NCBI GenBank assembly: GCA_036245525.1 | Contig: BTPG01000001.1 | Span: 183,898,663-183,962,662, forward strand | Length of the DNA stretch: 64,000 nt | Direction of reading: 5' to 3' | Origin: Semisulcospira habei | Lineage: Eukaryota; Mollusca; Gastropoda; Semisulcospiridae | In this document: in pieces, positions 1 through 10,640 of the stretch | Layout: every line of letters begins with the position of its first letter | How positions within the stretch are numbered: position 1 is the stretch's first letter | Notes under the pieces: generated by a model | The model's database searches: none | Told to the model about the DNA's origin: nothing | The model's input: only the letters and a program-made list of their open reading frames with translations | Program-made: the position numbers and the translations under genes

Positions 1-600
1 TCAATCAATTCAGTTCTCATGCTGCTCATCCCCATCAACCCCAGCATGCTCTTCTAGGTTCACCAGTGACTCCTAGCGCTGCTGCTATATGTCGGGTAGT
101 GAGGATCCCCTCTACATGAAATTCTGCACTGCTGCCGAGTCACTTCAGTGGTGTTCAGTGTAGTCTTCACGTGACCACACCTACAATTCCCCATACTTAT
201 GACATGGTGTGCTAGTCATGGAGTCAACAAGTGGGAGTTCCCTCCAGAGGTGGTGAGTCAACCACTATGTCCTTCCACGCACAGCAGCAGGGTCTGGCCA
301 AAGAATATTTGGGGCCTAGAGCTCCTGGAGGATGGGGCTGAGGTCACCTTGAGGGCTGAGAAGCCTGGAACAGCATTTTCCATTATGCATGAAGATGATG
401 GTTCAATGATGCTATGGAGGTCCATGCAGTTTGGGACTAAGTGACTGCCACATTCAGTGCTTCTGGTCAGAAATATCTTTAAGTTAACCAGGCCTGGGAA
501 CTGCAAGCACCTGTAGTGCTAGCTATGTAATCATCCACATCATGCGATGTGTCATATCGCACTGGTGAAGTGGGTGAATCCTGGCTGCTTGATATCAGCC
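1..600. other. intron or flank, nothing recognised
   Basis: Presumed intron of the perlecan-type gene, since the first exon in the window opens with an acceptor site. The window opens with TCAATCAATT, which resembles the short tandem tail of a non-LTR element, but too little is visible to assign it. No coding or structural signal was recognised in the rest. Confidence 0.5.
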
Positions 601-1030
601 TTCCCATTAGACCCTAATGGCGCAGTGGTTAAGGCGCCTGCCACCAATGCTAAAGGAGCGAGGTTCGATTCCGGGTTCCGGCGTCGGATTTTTCTCCTCT
701 AGTAAATGTCACCGTTAATTCGGGCGGACCGTCGGGGGTTCTTTCTCCGGGTACTCCGGCTCTTCCTCCCCCTTCACTTTGGTATCAGTTTCAGCCAACT
801 TAATAAAATTTCAAATACAAAACGATTTCCAAATACCGTCAGTAGCTCGCTTGAGCTTGCCCTTAGCACCACGTGAATGTTCTGTGTTTACGTACAGTGT
901 GTGAGTGAATGCGTGTGATTCACGTGAGCGTGCTTGTTGGGTTCAGTTTGCGGCTACATTCTGCGCATTGAGTTATATTATAAATATGAGAAATGCGCCA
1001 TATAAATACTATGTAATAATAAATAATAAA
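601..1030 (+). repeat. tRNA-derived SINE, full length or nearly so
   Basis: The head carries a pol III A-box-like TGGCGCAGTGGTTAAGG (about 618-634) and a B-box GGTTCGATTCC (662-672), as in a tRNA. A body follows with CTCCGGGTACTCCGGCTCTT, a motif common in invertebrate SINEs. The tail reads GCGCCATATAAATACTATG and then AATAATAAATAATAA. That tail resembles the 3' end of the L2/CR1-like element at 21725-22540, so the same reverse transcriptase may mobilise it (inference). A related piece lies at 3990-4160. Confidence 0.7.
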
Positions 1031-1165
1031 AGACCCTTAGCAAACCCGCTCTAGGTAGGAGCCGACTCAGGTAGCAAAAATCCCACTTGACTCAGCTGGG
1101 ATTCAAACCCGGGTCTCCCGACCACCAGTCTTGTGCACTAACCAATGTGCTTCGGAGGCCGGTGG
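1031..1165 (-). repeat. tRNA-derived SINE head, minus strand
   Basis: Read on the minus strand, this has CATTGGTTAGTGCAC (A-box-like, about 1135-1150) and GGGTTTGAATCCC (B-box, about 1097-1110), followed by a non-tRNA tail ending in GGGTCTTTT. The arrangement is that of a tRNA-related SINE next to, and opposite in direction to, the SINE at 601-1030. A tRNA pseudogene is the alternative. Confidence 0.5.
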
Positions 1166-1299
1166 TCAGTCCATATCTTGTACCAGGGCTGAATGGGTAG
1201 AGGCGCCAAGCTATTCTTGCACCACTTTTGAACTTTCACAGTTAATCTATATCTTATAGTGTGTTCAAGCTGAATGGGGTTGAGTTGTAGAAGAACAAC

Positions 1300-1815
1300 A
1301 TCAATGTTGTCTGGGTGTGACTGTAATGAGTCTGCGCTGGATGGAGTTGAGTTTTAGGAGCGCAAGGTGATAGCTAGATGTGTTGGAGTTGGATGGAGTT
1401 ATGTTGTAGAAGAGCAAGACGGTAGCTTGTTGTGACTGTAATGACTCAGGGCAGGATGGAGTTTCGTTGAAGGAGAAGAGTATTTTGGTAGCTGGGTGTG
1501 ACTGTAATGACTCCGGGCAGGATGGAGTTTTGTTGAAGGAGAAGAGTATTTTGGTAGGTGGGTGTGACTGTAATGACTCAGGGCTGGATGGAGTTTTGTT
1601 CATGGAGAAGAGTATTTTCATTAGCTGGGTGTGACTAATGACTCAGGGCAGGATGGAGTTTTGTTGAAGGAGAAGAGTATTTTGGTAGCTGGGTGTGACT
1701 GTAATGACTCAGGGCTGAGTTGTAGGAGAATAGCAAGATGTCAGCTAGGTGTGACTGTAATGAATCATGGCTGGATAGGTAGGATAGAATAGCAAGGTGT
1801 GAAGTCTGTGTGACT
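1300..1815 (+). repeat. 66-bp minisatellite next to an exon
   Basis: The phrase TGTGACTGTAATGACTCAGG recurs with starts near 1431, 1497, 1563, 1630, 1694 and 1750, a spacing of 66 bp decaying to 56-67. Each unit also holds GGATGGAGTTTTGTTGAAGG. Degenerate units extend on both sides. The array ends about 20 bp before the acceptor of the exon at 1836. Confidence 0.85.
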
Positions 1816-1835
1816 CTTGTGTTGTGTGATTGCAG

Positions 1836-1954
1836 ACGGACTGGATGCGTATGGACGGAGAGCCGGCCAACAGGGAACACTTGCTGATGGCTCTAGCTGA
1901 CCTGAACTTCATACTCATCAGAGCCACATACACACGCGACACTGATGAGGCAGG
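1836..1954 (+). CDS. HSPG2: perlecan-type exon: end of a laminin IV domain
   Basis: Exon of a basement-membrane heparan sulfate proteoglycan (perlecan family), a secreted matrix protein. The acceptor is TTGCAG before 1836; the donor is GG|GTCAGT at 1954/1955. Reading starts in phase 0 and includes MDGEPANREHLLMALADL and then LIRATYT, the conserved C-terminal signature of laminin IV type A domains. The REHLLMALADL wording matches perlecan better than laminin alpha chains. It ends with two bases of a codon completed by the A that opens the next exon. The rest of this laminin IV domain lies upstream of the window. Confidence 0.93.
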
Positions 1955-2264
1955 GTCAGTAAACATTTTGTGTTTGTGCGTGTGTGTGTGTGCATGCACA
2001 TATGATAAGACTTTATTGTGGTTTGGTGAAGTTGTTCGAGCCTTGCTTAATAGACTTTAACTGTATGACAACATTCAAGATTCATAAAACTTGATTGTGT
2101 CTTACAAGACAAATTTTCTTTGTTGGGATTTATGTTTATATATACAGAAAGAGTAGTAGAGGATAATAAAATAAAATAAAAATTAACATGCACTTGGCCT
2201 ACTTTATGATTTTTGTCTTTACTCTCACATCATCATACAATGAATTTCAAATACATCAAAATGT

Positions 2265-3956
2265 TTAATACTGCTTAATTCGCTAAACACTGCTGTACTA
2301 AACAGATGGACTGAGTACTGCCGAGACTTGTATAACTACAAGGCTGAGCCAGACACCAGCATCCTCCAAAACAACCAGGCTGGGGCCAGGAAGGCTGAAG
2401 ACCTGCCAGTGTTAGCTGAAGAGGTGGAAGCAGCCGTACGCGGCCTGAAGGGAGGAAAGTCTCCAGGTGTAGACAACGTACCTGCTGAACTGTTGAAACA
2501 TGGAGGAGAAGTAACAACGAAGGTCCTCACTACACTCTGTCAATAGATCTGGGAGCAAAAGAAATGGCCAGTAGAATGGACACAGTCTCTAGTGATCCCG
2601 CTCCCCAAGAAAGGAAACCTGAAACAGTGCCAGAACTACAGAACTATCAGTCTGATAAGTCACCCTAGCAAAGTAATGCTTAGAATCATTCTCAACCGCC
2701 TCAAAACTTTCGCCGAGGAACTGCTGGCAGAAGAACAGGCTGGCTTCAGAGTTGGAAGAAGCACTGTAGAGCAGATTTTCAACTGCCGCGTCCTGATCGA
2801 GAAACATCTGCAGCATCAGCGCGAACTCTACCACAACTTCATTGATTTCAGGAAAGCATTTGATCGCGTCTGGCACGACAGACTCTGGCAAGTCATGAGA
2901 TCAACATAGAGGAGGGACTGATCCAAATGATAGAAGCGCTTTACAAGAACGCCTGCAGCGCGGTTCTACTTAACAATCAGTCAGGCGAGTTCTTCAGGAC
3001 GACGATCGGTGTCCGTCAAGGATGCCTGCTCTCTCCTGTCCTTTTCAACATATTCCTGGAGAAGATCATGCAGGAAACCCTCCACGACCACCATACTTCA
3101 ATCTCTATTGGTGACAGATCCCTGTGCAATCTTCGATTCGCAGACGACATTGACCTCATGGCAGGCAGCAATAGTGAGCTCCAAAACCTGACAGACAAAC
3201 TTTCAAGTAGCGCAGGGTCTTATGGCATGGAGATCAGTACGGATAAAAGCAAAGTGATGATCAACACCACAAGCGACAGCAGCAGCAACATTCACATGAA
3301 TGGCCAAAAGCTAGAAGAGGTCAATAGCTTCAAGTACTTGGGAGCCACCCTGTCCAAAGACGGTAGTTGCATAGCAGAGATCCGTATCAGGATAGGTACA
3401 GCAACATCCGCAATGGCCAGGCTGGACAGGATATGGCGAAGTAACTCCATCAGCTTCACCATCAAGTACAGGCTTTACAAGTCCCTCATAGTGTCTATTC
3501 TACTCTACGGCTGTGAGACTTGGACACTGCTTGCAGACTCAGAAAAGAAAATCCAGGCCTTTGAGAACAAGTGCCTGAGGAAGTTGCTCCGCATCTCGTA
3601 CCGCGAGCACAAGACCAACGAATATGTACGGAGCATCGTCACTTCCCTGGTGGGCCCACATGAACCCCTTCTGGCAACCGTGAAACGGCGCAAGCTTGCT
3701 TGGTTTGGCCACGTGACCCGACACAACACCTTGTCCAAGACTATCCTCCAAGGCACTCTCGAAGGAAGTCGTCGGCGAGGTCGTCAGAGAAAGAGTTGGG
3801 TCGCAAACATAAAAGAATGGACCGAACTCGAGATGTCAGACTTGCTTGCCACCGCCCAAAATAGAACTCAGTGGAGAGCACTGTCTGTTGCTGCTGCCTT
3901 TCAGTCCCCCCAACGCCCAGTTCGGGCAAGGGACTGATGATGATGATGATGATGAA
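2265..3956 (+). mobile_element. 5'-truncated non-LTR retrotransposon, RTE-like
   Basis: Only the reverse-transcriptase part of a LINE is present. The endonuclease part is missing, as expected from 5' truncation at insertion. The 3' end is a short TGATGATGATGATGATGA tail after 3935. The protein is of the widespread invertebrate endonuclease-reverse transcriptase type; RTE-like is my best guess for the clade. Imperfect direct repeats lie just outside (about 2205-2264 and 3977-4036). It sits in the first visible perlecan intron. Confidence 0.85.
2283..3937 (+). pseudogene. LINE reverse transcriptase, broken
   Basis: The reading runs in one frame from about 2283, through an in-frame TAG at 2544-2546, to about 2900. 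A one-base shift moves it to the frame used from 2927 to 3937. Visible RT blocks are KGGKSPGVDNVPAELLK, AGFRVGRSTVEQI, DFRKAFDRVWHD, GVRQGCLLSPVLFN and the catalytic FADD (near 3140). The C-terminal tail has YGCETWT and GRQRKSW, usual for this family. One stop and one frameshift make it inactive. Confidence 0.88.
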
Positions 3957-3989
3957 TTCGCTATAACTATATGATAGTGTGATTGGAGT

Positions 3990-4160
3990 CTTTACCATCA
4001 CGTCACCATATAGTGAACTTCAGATACAGCAAAATGTCAGGGGATTCAGTAGCTGAACTGACCCTTCGCACCACGTGAATGACCTGTGTTTGTCATGTAC
4101 TGTGTCCGTCTTCAGAGTGAATGCGTGTGTGTCATGTGAGTGTGCTTATTATAACTGTTT
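3990..4160 (+). repeat. SINE-related fragment
   Basis: The stretch CGCACCACGTGAATG through GAGTGAATGCGTGTG and GTGAGTGTGCTT matches 860-935 of the SINE at 601-1030 with moderate divergence. The upstream TTCAGATACAGCAAAATGTC resembles both 815-830 and 2243-2262. The tRNA-like head is missing. Confidence 0.5.
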
Positions 4161-4311
4161 TGTTGTTATATTGAAAATGTAATGTAAGTTTCATAATTTT
4201 ACAAAGATGAAGTTTTGTGCAGTTAGGGTTTATAAACAAAGTTTATATTATGTCAGACTTCATATGTATCCGACCATGTTGTAAGCATGCACTGTATTTT
4301 GTCTGTCACAG

Positions 4312-4423
4312 ACTGAGTGATGTTTCACTGGACATTGCGGAAAATCGTATTACCGGGCAAGACCGTGCCTTTGCGGTGGAACAGTGTAACTGCCCACCTG
4401 GTTACCGGGGACTCTCTTGTGAG
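4312..4423 (+). CDS. HSPG2: perlecan-type exon: laminin IV to EGF junction
   Basis: Acceptor CACAG|A at 4311/4312; donor GAG|GTGAGC at 4423/4424. The first base completes a glycine codon from the previous exon, giving G-LSDVSLDIA, and it ends in phase 0. The peptide contains VEQCNCPPGYRGLSCE, the conserved start of the half EGF module after every laminin IV domain. Known perlecans have a near-identical phrase here. This exon finishes the laminin IV domain and opens the cysteine-rich rod. Confidence 0.93.
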
Positions 4424-4473
4424 GTGAGCTAGTACCTGGACTAAATCTGCTTATTTGATCACTATTGGGGGTG

Positions 4474-4845
4474 AGACCATAGTAGTCCCATTCCCCAAGT
4501 CAGGTGTTGTGTGCCAACCCGGGAACTACCGTCCAGTTGCCTTAACCTTAAGTCTAAAATCATGGAGCACCTAGTTCATTTTCACTTGGTGTGGCAACTA
4601 GTCGCAGCCCTCCAGTGTGGGTTCAGGTAGTCACACAGTACGCCAGATAATTTGGTCCATGTTGAATCTTTTGTTCGTGATGCTGCACTCTGCCCCGCAT
4701 ATTTTATTGAAAAGCCATTCACAAGTTTTACTTGGTAAAATCTGCTACTAACTGGCCATGATTTCTTTACTCGCTGTTGTCTCTCGCTAGATCCATCCAC
4801 ACTTTGCCTGTCTTTTGAGGAACAGCAGATGATTTCTTTGGTTGA
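4474..4845 (+). mobile_element. decayed Jockey-like LINE, first part
   Basis: Translation gives VPFPKSG, then NPGNYRPVALT, SKIMEHL and QCGFR, in the order of the early RT blocks of Jockey/CR1-type elements, with stops and frame changes. It breaks off at the TTAA where the piggyBac-like element begins (4846). The later RT part resumes around 6060. Confidence 0.7.
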
Positions 4846-4849
4846 TTAA

Positions 4850-5837
4850 CCCTATAGCTACCAACTTATTTTCCTACAAATTGCCCTGTGTCCCTAACTT
4901 TTTTCATTCAAACCAAGTAAAAATGGGGTACATGTTTCAAACTGTAAGTATGATGTTAATTCTGCTTCAAAAATGTACCAAATTTTGACATGATGTTGGA
5001 AAATACATACACTATATAATACTTTTGTCATTTTAAGTGTCTGTTTGCCACAGTCTCTGTTTACCAGGCGTATATCTCAGTAAAAGGTGCTAAACCATAC
5101 CTCTGTCAGAAATTCAATCCAGAAAACGACAAAACTGGTTAGAAACATACCAGTGGTAGTCAGGAACTGAGTCTCCACAGGTAACCACTCTACTCATTCC
5201 ATCATACTGATCATGCACATATATCTCATCACATACCCGCAGGTGACAAACAAGTCAGGTAGGTTTCAGAACTGCATTCAATTTTAAAGTTTTTGACGTA
5301 ATTCCATCTGAAGAAAATCAGAGAAAAATATTTTTCAATGTCAAAGAAACTCAACATAGGTCTAAACCTACATGTGGCCAGTACAACACAGGTCAGAGCC
5401 ATCTGCTGCATTACACAGGTATGTACAGGTAGCTCCTCTTCATCATTGATATCGGACTCAAAATTGGTAAGATCTTCAATGTGCACTGAACTGAAGCTGA
5501 TGTCCGATTCAGAGTCATCTTCTCTGACAGAATTTGAACAAATATCATCCAGTAATGCTGTAAATTCTTGGTCACATTCACTCTCCATGCTCAAGTCACA
5601 TTGTAAGCGAAACAGTCTCAAAAAACACCTAACTTTTGATTCAAAACAAACTTGAAAAGCACCCGCATGTAGCGGAAACAGAAGTAGACATATCCCACAA
5701 TGCATTGACTCTGTTAAAAGTTGGAATGGGTGCGAAATGAACCGGAACCAAGTCAAAACTGAAAGTAGGTATGTATGGGCAGAACGGGGTGGAGTGATAT
5801 GTCCCCGGCGAAACCGGGTGGTATGGTAGTTAAAAGG
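4850..5837 (-). mobile_element. piggyBac-like element, TTAA ends
   Basis: TTAA stands at both borders (4846-4849 and 5838-5841). The inner ends are partly inverted: CCCTATAGCTACCA on the left and CCTTTTAACTACCA read inward from the right. TTAA target duplication is the mark of piggyBac transposons. The inside holds a minus-strand acidic reading frame like the N-terminus of such transposases, and no catalytic core, so it is a deletion derivative. It interrupts the Jockey-like LINE. Confidence 0.6.
5229..5756 (-). pseudogene. possible piggyBac transposase N-terminus
   Basis: A 175-residue minus-strand frame. The part likely to be real starts near MESECDQEFTALLDDI and continues through EDDSESDISFSS, a Ser/Asp/Glu-rich stretch of the kind found at the N-terminus of piggyBac transposases. 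The catalytic DDD core is absent. The assignment rests mainly on the TTAA-flanked context; a host gene is less likely. Confidence 0.4.
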
Positions 5838-6059
5838 TTAAAACCAGAAGTAACCAGAACATGTGGGTGATCTCCGTTCCTTCCAAAATAGCTGAAAGAA
5901 AACAGAACCGCAGATGAGATACTTGTTCATAGTTTTCACATTTTCTAAAGTTGGGAGAACTGGGAGTAAAAGTCATGAAAGCGGGAGAAATCGGGAGGTC
6001 AGGACAAAGCAGGAGATGGGTTGCAAAGTCGGGAGTGTCCCACAGAAATTCGAGAGACT

Positions 6060-6662
6060 TGACAGGTGTGTGCCTGCAACTGTGTGTTCATTGCATTCGG
6101 GAATGGGTGTTTCTCAATGGATTCAGGTTCTCGCCCTCCAAGACAGTACGTGTCCATTTTACAAATCAACACAAATTCTTTACAGAACCCAACCTTAACA
6201 TTTCTGGGGCACCCATTCAAATTGCTGAGGAGGCCAAGTTCCTTGGGGTCATTTTTGACTGAGGGATGACCTTCTGCAGTCACATCATGCACCTTCACAC
6301 TGCCTGTCGGAAGTTTCTCGATGTTCTCAGAGTTGGGGTGTGGATCGTACTGTCCGAGCACTTGTCCAGTCTTAATTCGATTATGTCTCGGTTGTATATG
6401 GCTCAGCATCCAAGTCTAACTTACAACGCTTGAATACTATCCATCATCAGTGTGTGTGGATATGTTTGGGGCCTCTCCAGTTTGACATCTCCAGTTTGCA
6501 GTCTGTATGCATAAAGCCGTGTATCCATGAGATGTGGCACGTCTCAAATGTGTTAAGGCTTCGTCATATCTACCTCATGTTCAACTATGTCCTGAAGCTG
6601 AAAGCCCATCCAGATAATCCTGCATACAACTGTGTTTATAATCCTTGGTTTATCAAGGCTTG
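6060..6662 (+). mobile_element. decayed Jockey-like LINE, second part
   Basis: Broken frames contain LNGFRFSPSKTVRVHF, APIQIAEEAKFLGVIFD, LNTIHHQ and LKAHPDNPAYNCVYNP. This is the usual order of the C-terminal RT region in Jockey-clade elements. Several stops and frameshifts are present. It is probably the same copy as 4474-4845; the 5842-6060 stretch between them is not recognised. Confidence 0.7.
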
Positions 6663-6679
6663 AATGAATAGGATAGAAT

Positions 6680-7312
6680 TGTAGTTTTTATCAAAGTTTT
6701 TGCCAACTTTTTAAGTAAGATTTTGCACAAAGGTAGCTTATGATAAGACCTTTCTATGCATACTAATTTAGTGGTCCCCTCACAAAGGTCAAGGCTTATG
6801 GGAGGGTCCAGAAAGGGGTCCAAAATAGCCATAATTGGACAAAAACTGCTTTGCTCAAATACCATTTTCAACTTCAAACCTGAAGTTGGTGCAGAGATAC
6901 CTGATGATAAGGCCTTTTTATGCGTACTAATTTGGATGACCCCTCAGAAGGGTCAAGGGTCACAGGAGGTCAGCAAGTGTGTGAAAAATGCCAGGTTTTC
7001 ATAGAATTGTAGTTTTTATCAAAGTTTTTGCAAAATTTTCAATCAAACTTGGCATAAAGGTAGCTGATGATAACACCTTTCTATGCATGCTAATTTAGTC
7101 GCCCCTCACAAAGGTCAAGGGTCACAGAGGGTTGACAAATTTGTAAAAAACACACTTTTAGAAAACTCAGATTTCACTGGTACATAAGCGAATATTTAGA
7201 CACTTGAACACGTGCTTATTTCAGTGACTTGTTGGAAAGGTCAAGGTCACATAGGTCATACTTATTATGAGGATTGGTCATACAGGTGCGCCGTTAAGGC
7301 TTTGCCTTTCTT
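6680..7312 (+). repeat. GGTCAAGGGTCA repeat, copy 1
   Basis: About five units of roughly 125 bp. Each has a stretch like CTATGCATACTAATTTAGT, then CCCCTCACAAAGGTCAAGGG, then a T/A-rich part with GTTTTTATCAAAGTTTTTG. The end, GGCTTTGCCTTTCTTGTT, is the common 3' end of this family. The 5' end is missing. Other copies are at 10384, 12897/19566, 31001, 32971, 45376/52690 and 52960. No protein coding was seen. Confidence 0.8.
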
Positions 7313-7315
7313 GTT

Positions 7316-7726
7316 GACATCATGTGCTGACCTAATTGATACAAGGGGAAGCACTATACAGAAGACTTTTTGAAGGTTTTGTTCCAGGATGTCCCCCCAC
7401 CTCATGGATAAGATCTTCAGCTTTTGAAAGAAGTGAATCTGTATAATAAGATTTGACTCTTTTTAGGCTTAGATTTCTGTCAATCTATTAAGAGTCTGAG
7501 ACCTGTCCTGTGATTGTTGACTTGTATGACATTTAAGCCATGGATATTTTAAAAGTTTATTTACATTTTGTTTTAGATCCTTTTCTTATTATGGCTGGCC
7601 AGATTTGTACCCTACAAATGAGGTGGCCTAGGTTGCCAGCTCAGCGTTAGAACCCTAATAACTAACTAACTAATTATTGAGACCTGCTCAAATGTAAAAC
7701 AGAAACAAATTCAGTTGCTCTACCCT
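7316..7726 (+). repeat. interspersed repeat fragment, then plain intron
   Basis: 7316-7400 (CATGTGCTGACCTAATTGAT through TTTGAAGGTTTTGTT) matches 28869-28955 at roughly 85 percent. It is therefore part of an unidentified interspersed repeat. Nothing was recognised in 7400-7726. Confidence 0.55.
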
Positions 7727-7960
7727 CCCTCAAGTTCGCTACCACACCCCACCCCCACCCCCAATATAAAAAGAGACACCACCACCCCCACCCCTCACCC
7801 CCACTCCCACCCCCAATATGAAAAGAGACACCCCCTCAAGTTCCCTACCACACCCCACCCCCACCCTCAATATAAAAAGAGACACCACCACCCCCCACCC
7901 CCACTCCCACCCCCAATATGAAAAGAGACACCCCCCCCCCTCCTCCCCCCCAATAAATAA
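7727..7960 (+). repeat. C-rich minisatellite, units of about 50 bp
   Basis: The phrase AATATRAAAAGAGACACC recurs at about 7763, 7815, 7869 and 7915, separated by CCACCCC-rich stretches. It ends in a short poly-C and AATAAATAAATAAA. Frames through it give low-complexity Pro/His/Thr and are not genes. Confidence 0.85.
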
Positions 7961-8080
7961 ATAAAATTCGACAACAAATCAGTTTGCCGTAAAGACAGTG
8001 ACAGACTGTCGAGTTCTAAGGTGGCTTTTGTTCAATGGTTGGCTTTTGAAACTACACACTGGTTTAGGAGGTAGATCGAG

Positions 8081-8165
8081 CATGATAGTTTAAGGTGCTA
8101 CCAGAATAGCGTGGCACCTAGAGGCACCAAGCTATCCTAGGTGGCACCACCCTTGAACTATCATG
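8081..8165. repeat. foldback (palindromic) element, copy 1
   Basis: The outer arms CATGATAGTT and AACTATCATG are exact inverted matches, and the interior continues as an imperfect inverted repeat around GGCACC-TAGA-GGCACC. It belongs with the palindrome at 26370-26441, sharing CACCCTTGAACTA and GGYRCCAAGCTAT. It lies just outside the tail of the LINE at 8187. Confidence 0.7.
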
Positions 8166-8186
8166 GTCATCCTGTCTCCTGTTTCA

Positions 8187-8803
8187 CACTTACTTACTTA
8201 CTTACTTACGCCTGTCACCCCTCCCAGGATATAGGCCGTCGACGAGAGCCTCCAGCAACTCCTGTCCTGTGCTTCTCCTTCAATTTTACTCCAAGTGGTT
8301 CCCAGTCTCTTGATGTCTGCTTGGAGGTCTCGACGCCAGGTATTTCTCGGCCTGCCTCTTTTCCTCTTTCCCTGGGGGTTCCATGACAATGCCTGCCTAG
8401 TGATACTGGAAGCTGGCTTTCTCAGACTGACCAATCCATCCCCATCTTCTTCGCCCAATTTCATTCTCTGCTGTTATCTGCTCTCTTCTGTCCCAGAGTC
8501 TGACGTTGCTGATCTTCTCTGGCCAGTGGATTTTCAAAATTCTTCTAAGGCAACTGTTTATGAAGATCTGTACTCTGTTGACTGTGGTTTTTGTCAATCT
8601 CCAAGTCTCTGCTCCATGTAGGAGAACTGCTTTTACGTTGGAGTTGAAAATCTGGACTTTGGTGTGTTGTGACAGCTCTCTGGAACTCCACACTTTTTTC
8701 AACTGGAGAAAGGCTGCTCTGGCTTTACCGATTCGTGCTCTGACGTCTGCATCAGTGCTGCCTTTTTTGTCTATGATGTTCCCGAGATAGGTGAAGGACT
8801 AGA
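8187..8803 (-). mobile_element. LINE 3' fragment with (GTAA)n tail
   Basis: On the minus strand the translation gives GAETWRLTKTTVNRVQ, GRRRWGWIG, SSITRQALSWNPQGKRKRGR and RRDLQADIKRL, the C-terminal region of the same LINE family as 22703-24516. It ends in a (GTAA)n tail (8187-8210 on the plus strand). It is 5' truncated near 8803 and broken by a frameshift near 8430. Confidence 0.85.
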
Positions 8804-10103
8804 GTGCCGAGATTAGGAAGAACTATTGGATAGTGGCTACACTATAAATGTGTGGTCATGTCATTGTAGAGAGGATGGGTCAGGTCACTGTCAATTTATG
8901 CACCAAATCTGTCACCAGGGTGCTTTATTAGTAAACAAATCATGCATTTATGTACTAAGTCCAAAAAGTGCATGCCGTGTCCTACCTTATCTGTCCTACC
9001 TTATCCATCTCCAAGCCCTGCAGACAGGTCGTATACTACTGACTTTGTCACAATTTGTCGCAGAGAGTGTCAAATGTCCACAGTGTTACAGGTAGTGTCA
9101 CATGGCCACAGTGTTGGTTTTCCATTTGGGTGTGTGTTTGGTTTCACAAACAAATATCTAAGATGAATGGAGAAATGAAAGGAAATATTCTAGTGGTCTG
9201 CTAACACCGTAGATTTTGAGTGGGGCCCGTTGCTTCCATGAACTCCGGCACTGTGTGTATCGCTCATGTGGCTGACCGCCATGTTGACAAAGAGGTCTTG
9301 AGAGGAACGTCGTCTTTTGAGCAATTTACAGTGTTTAAATCTACATCAAAATGTCTGATTTTACTAATTTTTGTCTTTCATATTTTTCAGCTTCTCTCAA
9401 AATAACACGTGTCTACTCCTCTGTATAGCCAAGAATATCGCCTCCATCGCTGGTAGCCGCCATTTTCCCACAGTCCCATTTGTGAATGAAAATAAGGCGG
9501 TCAGTTTTAGACTCTCTAATGCATGAAAGAGAGTGTGTTCATGCAAATATAGCCCTAAGATATGATTGGATCCCGTGGGGTTTCCCCAGCAGTGGTTGGT
9601 TTTGTTTGGGAAGCCAGGTGAAGGCCACAGTAATGGAAAAACCCTAAGCACATGCTCCCAGTCACTCCCGGAACAGACACAAGCCACTCCATGTGTAGCT
9701 CTGGTTACTCCTGGAATGAATGCAAAAGGGTTAAAGGGCTGGGTCCCAAAGGTATGCCTTTGGCTACAGCCACTGCAGAGGCAGTTCTGTGCTTTTCACA
9801 CCGAGGACTAGGATTCAAATGATTAGTTGGGGCTGTGAACAGGTTCATATATGGCAGCTGTTGGTTGATGAGAGTTAAACAGTAAGAGCAACAATAAACT
9901 GAAAATGTGAATGTGTCTTTATCATAATGTCTGTTTTCTTTGTACATCATTATGTTTAGAATAGGTGCTCATAAATACTGATTATCATTACACTTACAGG
10001 TATTATTATTATAATTATCATTGATTTTGAGCACTGTAACAGTGTCAGTATCTGGGCTCTTGCTAGGCACGCCAATGTAACAGATGATGTGTATCATTTT
10101 CAG
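8804..10103 (+). other. intron, nothing recognised
   Basis: Intronic sequence up to the acceptor TTTTCAG of the next perlecan exon. There are no long frames, no terminal repeats and no match within the window that I could see. Short A/T-rich stretches lie near 9960-10020. Confidence 0.6.
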
Positions 10104-10217
10104 GACTGTGACACTGGCTACACAAGGTCTGGGTCTGGTCTATACCTTGGGCTATGTGTGCTGTGCCAGTGTAATGGACATTCCAATGAATGTGACCCAG
10201 AAACAGGCGTGTGCAGG
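10104..10217 (+). CDS. HSPG2: perlecan-type exon: laminin EGF module
   Basis: Acceptor TTTTCAG|GAC at 10103/10104; donor AGG|GTGAGT at 10217/10218; 38 whole codons, phase 0 at both ends. The peptide begins DCDTGYTRSGSGLYLG and has CQCNGHSNECDPETGVC, with six cysteines in laminin-EGF spacing. The DCDTGYTR-SGLYLG phrase is a strong perlecan signature: human perlecan has nearly the same words after a laminin IV domain. The module is completed by the next exon. Confidence 0.95.
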
Positions 10218-10383
10218 GTGAGTATTATTACCCTGCTCTTCTTTACTAAACCCAGACCTAAAGCGTGTCAAATGTAGGGAAATAAGTAACATAAGAAGAC
10301 GCACAGTTTTCTCATGCTAGTTGACAATTGCAGTTTTACAAACTATCAGGCAATCAAAACACAAATTTTTCAATGTATGATTT

Positions 10384-10640
10384 TTGGCTGAGTCTATGTA
10401 GTGGGCCACTGGTCGTCTGTCCGCCGTCCGTGTTCCATCATCTGTGGTAAACGTAAACATTGGCATAGTTTTTGGAGACTATCCAAGCCTCAGACTTCAA
10501 GCTTGGCCCAAGGACACTTAGTGATAAAACCTTTCAAAGGTCAAGGTCACAGGGGGTCCAGAAAGGGGCAACAAAAAAAATGGCCATATTTTGACACAAA
10601 TTGTTTCTTCTCAAATACTGTTTTTAACTTCAGCGGTAGG
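10384..10640 (+). repeat. GGTCAAGG repeat, copy 2 (5' part)
   Basis: Starts like the 5' end of the family, with a GGCTGAGTCTATG-like opening, then CGTCTGTCCGCCGTCCG and CTTGGCCCAAGGACACTTAG. It runs into CAAAGGTCAAGGTCACAGGG and then stops. Only the head of the element is present. Confidence 0.75.

Noticed and set aside
618..680. tRNA gene on the plus strand
   Set aside because: A- and B-boxes are present, but the sequence runs into a SINE body and tail and no clean acceptor stem is visible.
1093..1165. tRNA gene on the minus strand
   Set aside because: Same reason: tRNA-like head with a non-tRNA continuation, so SINE-derived.
9397..9950. Possible host gene frames on both strands
   Set aside because: Short, no motifs, no splice context; treated as plain intron.
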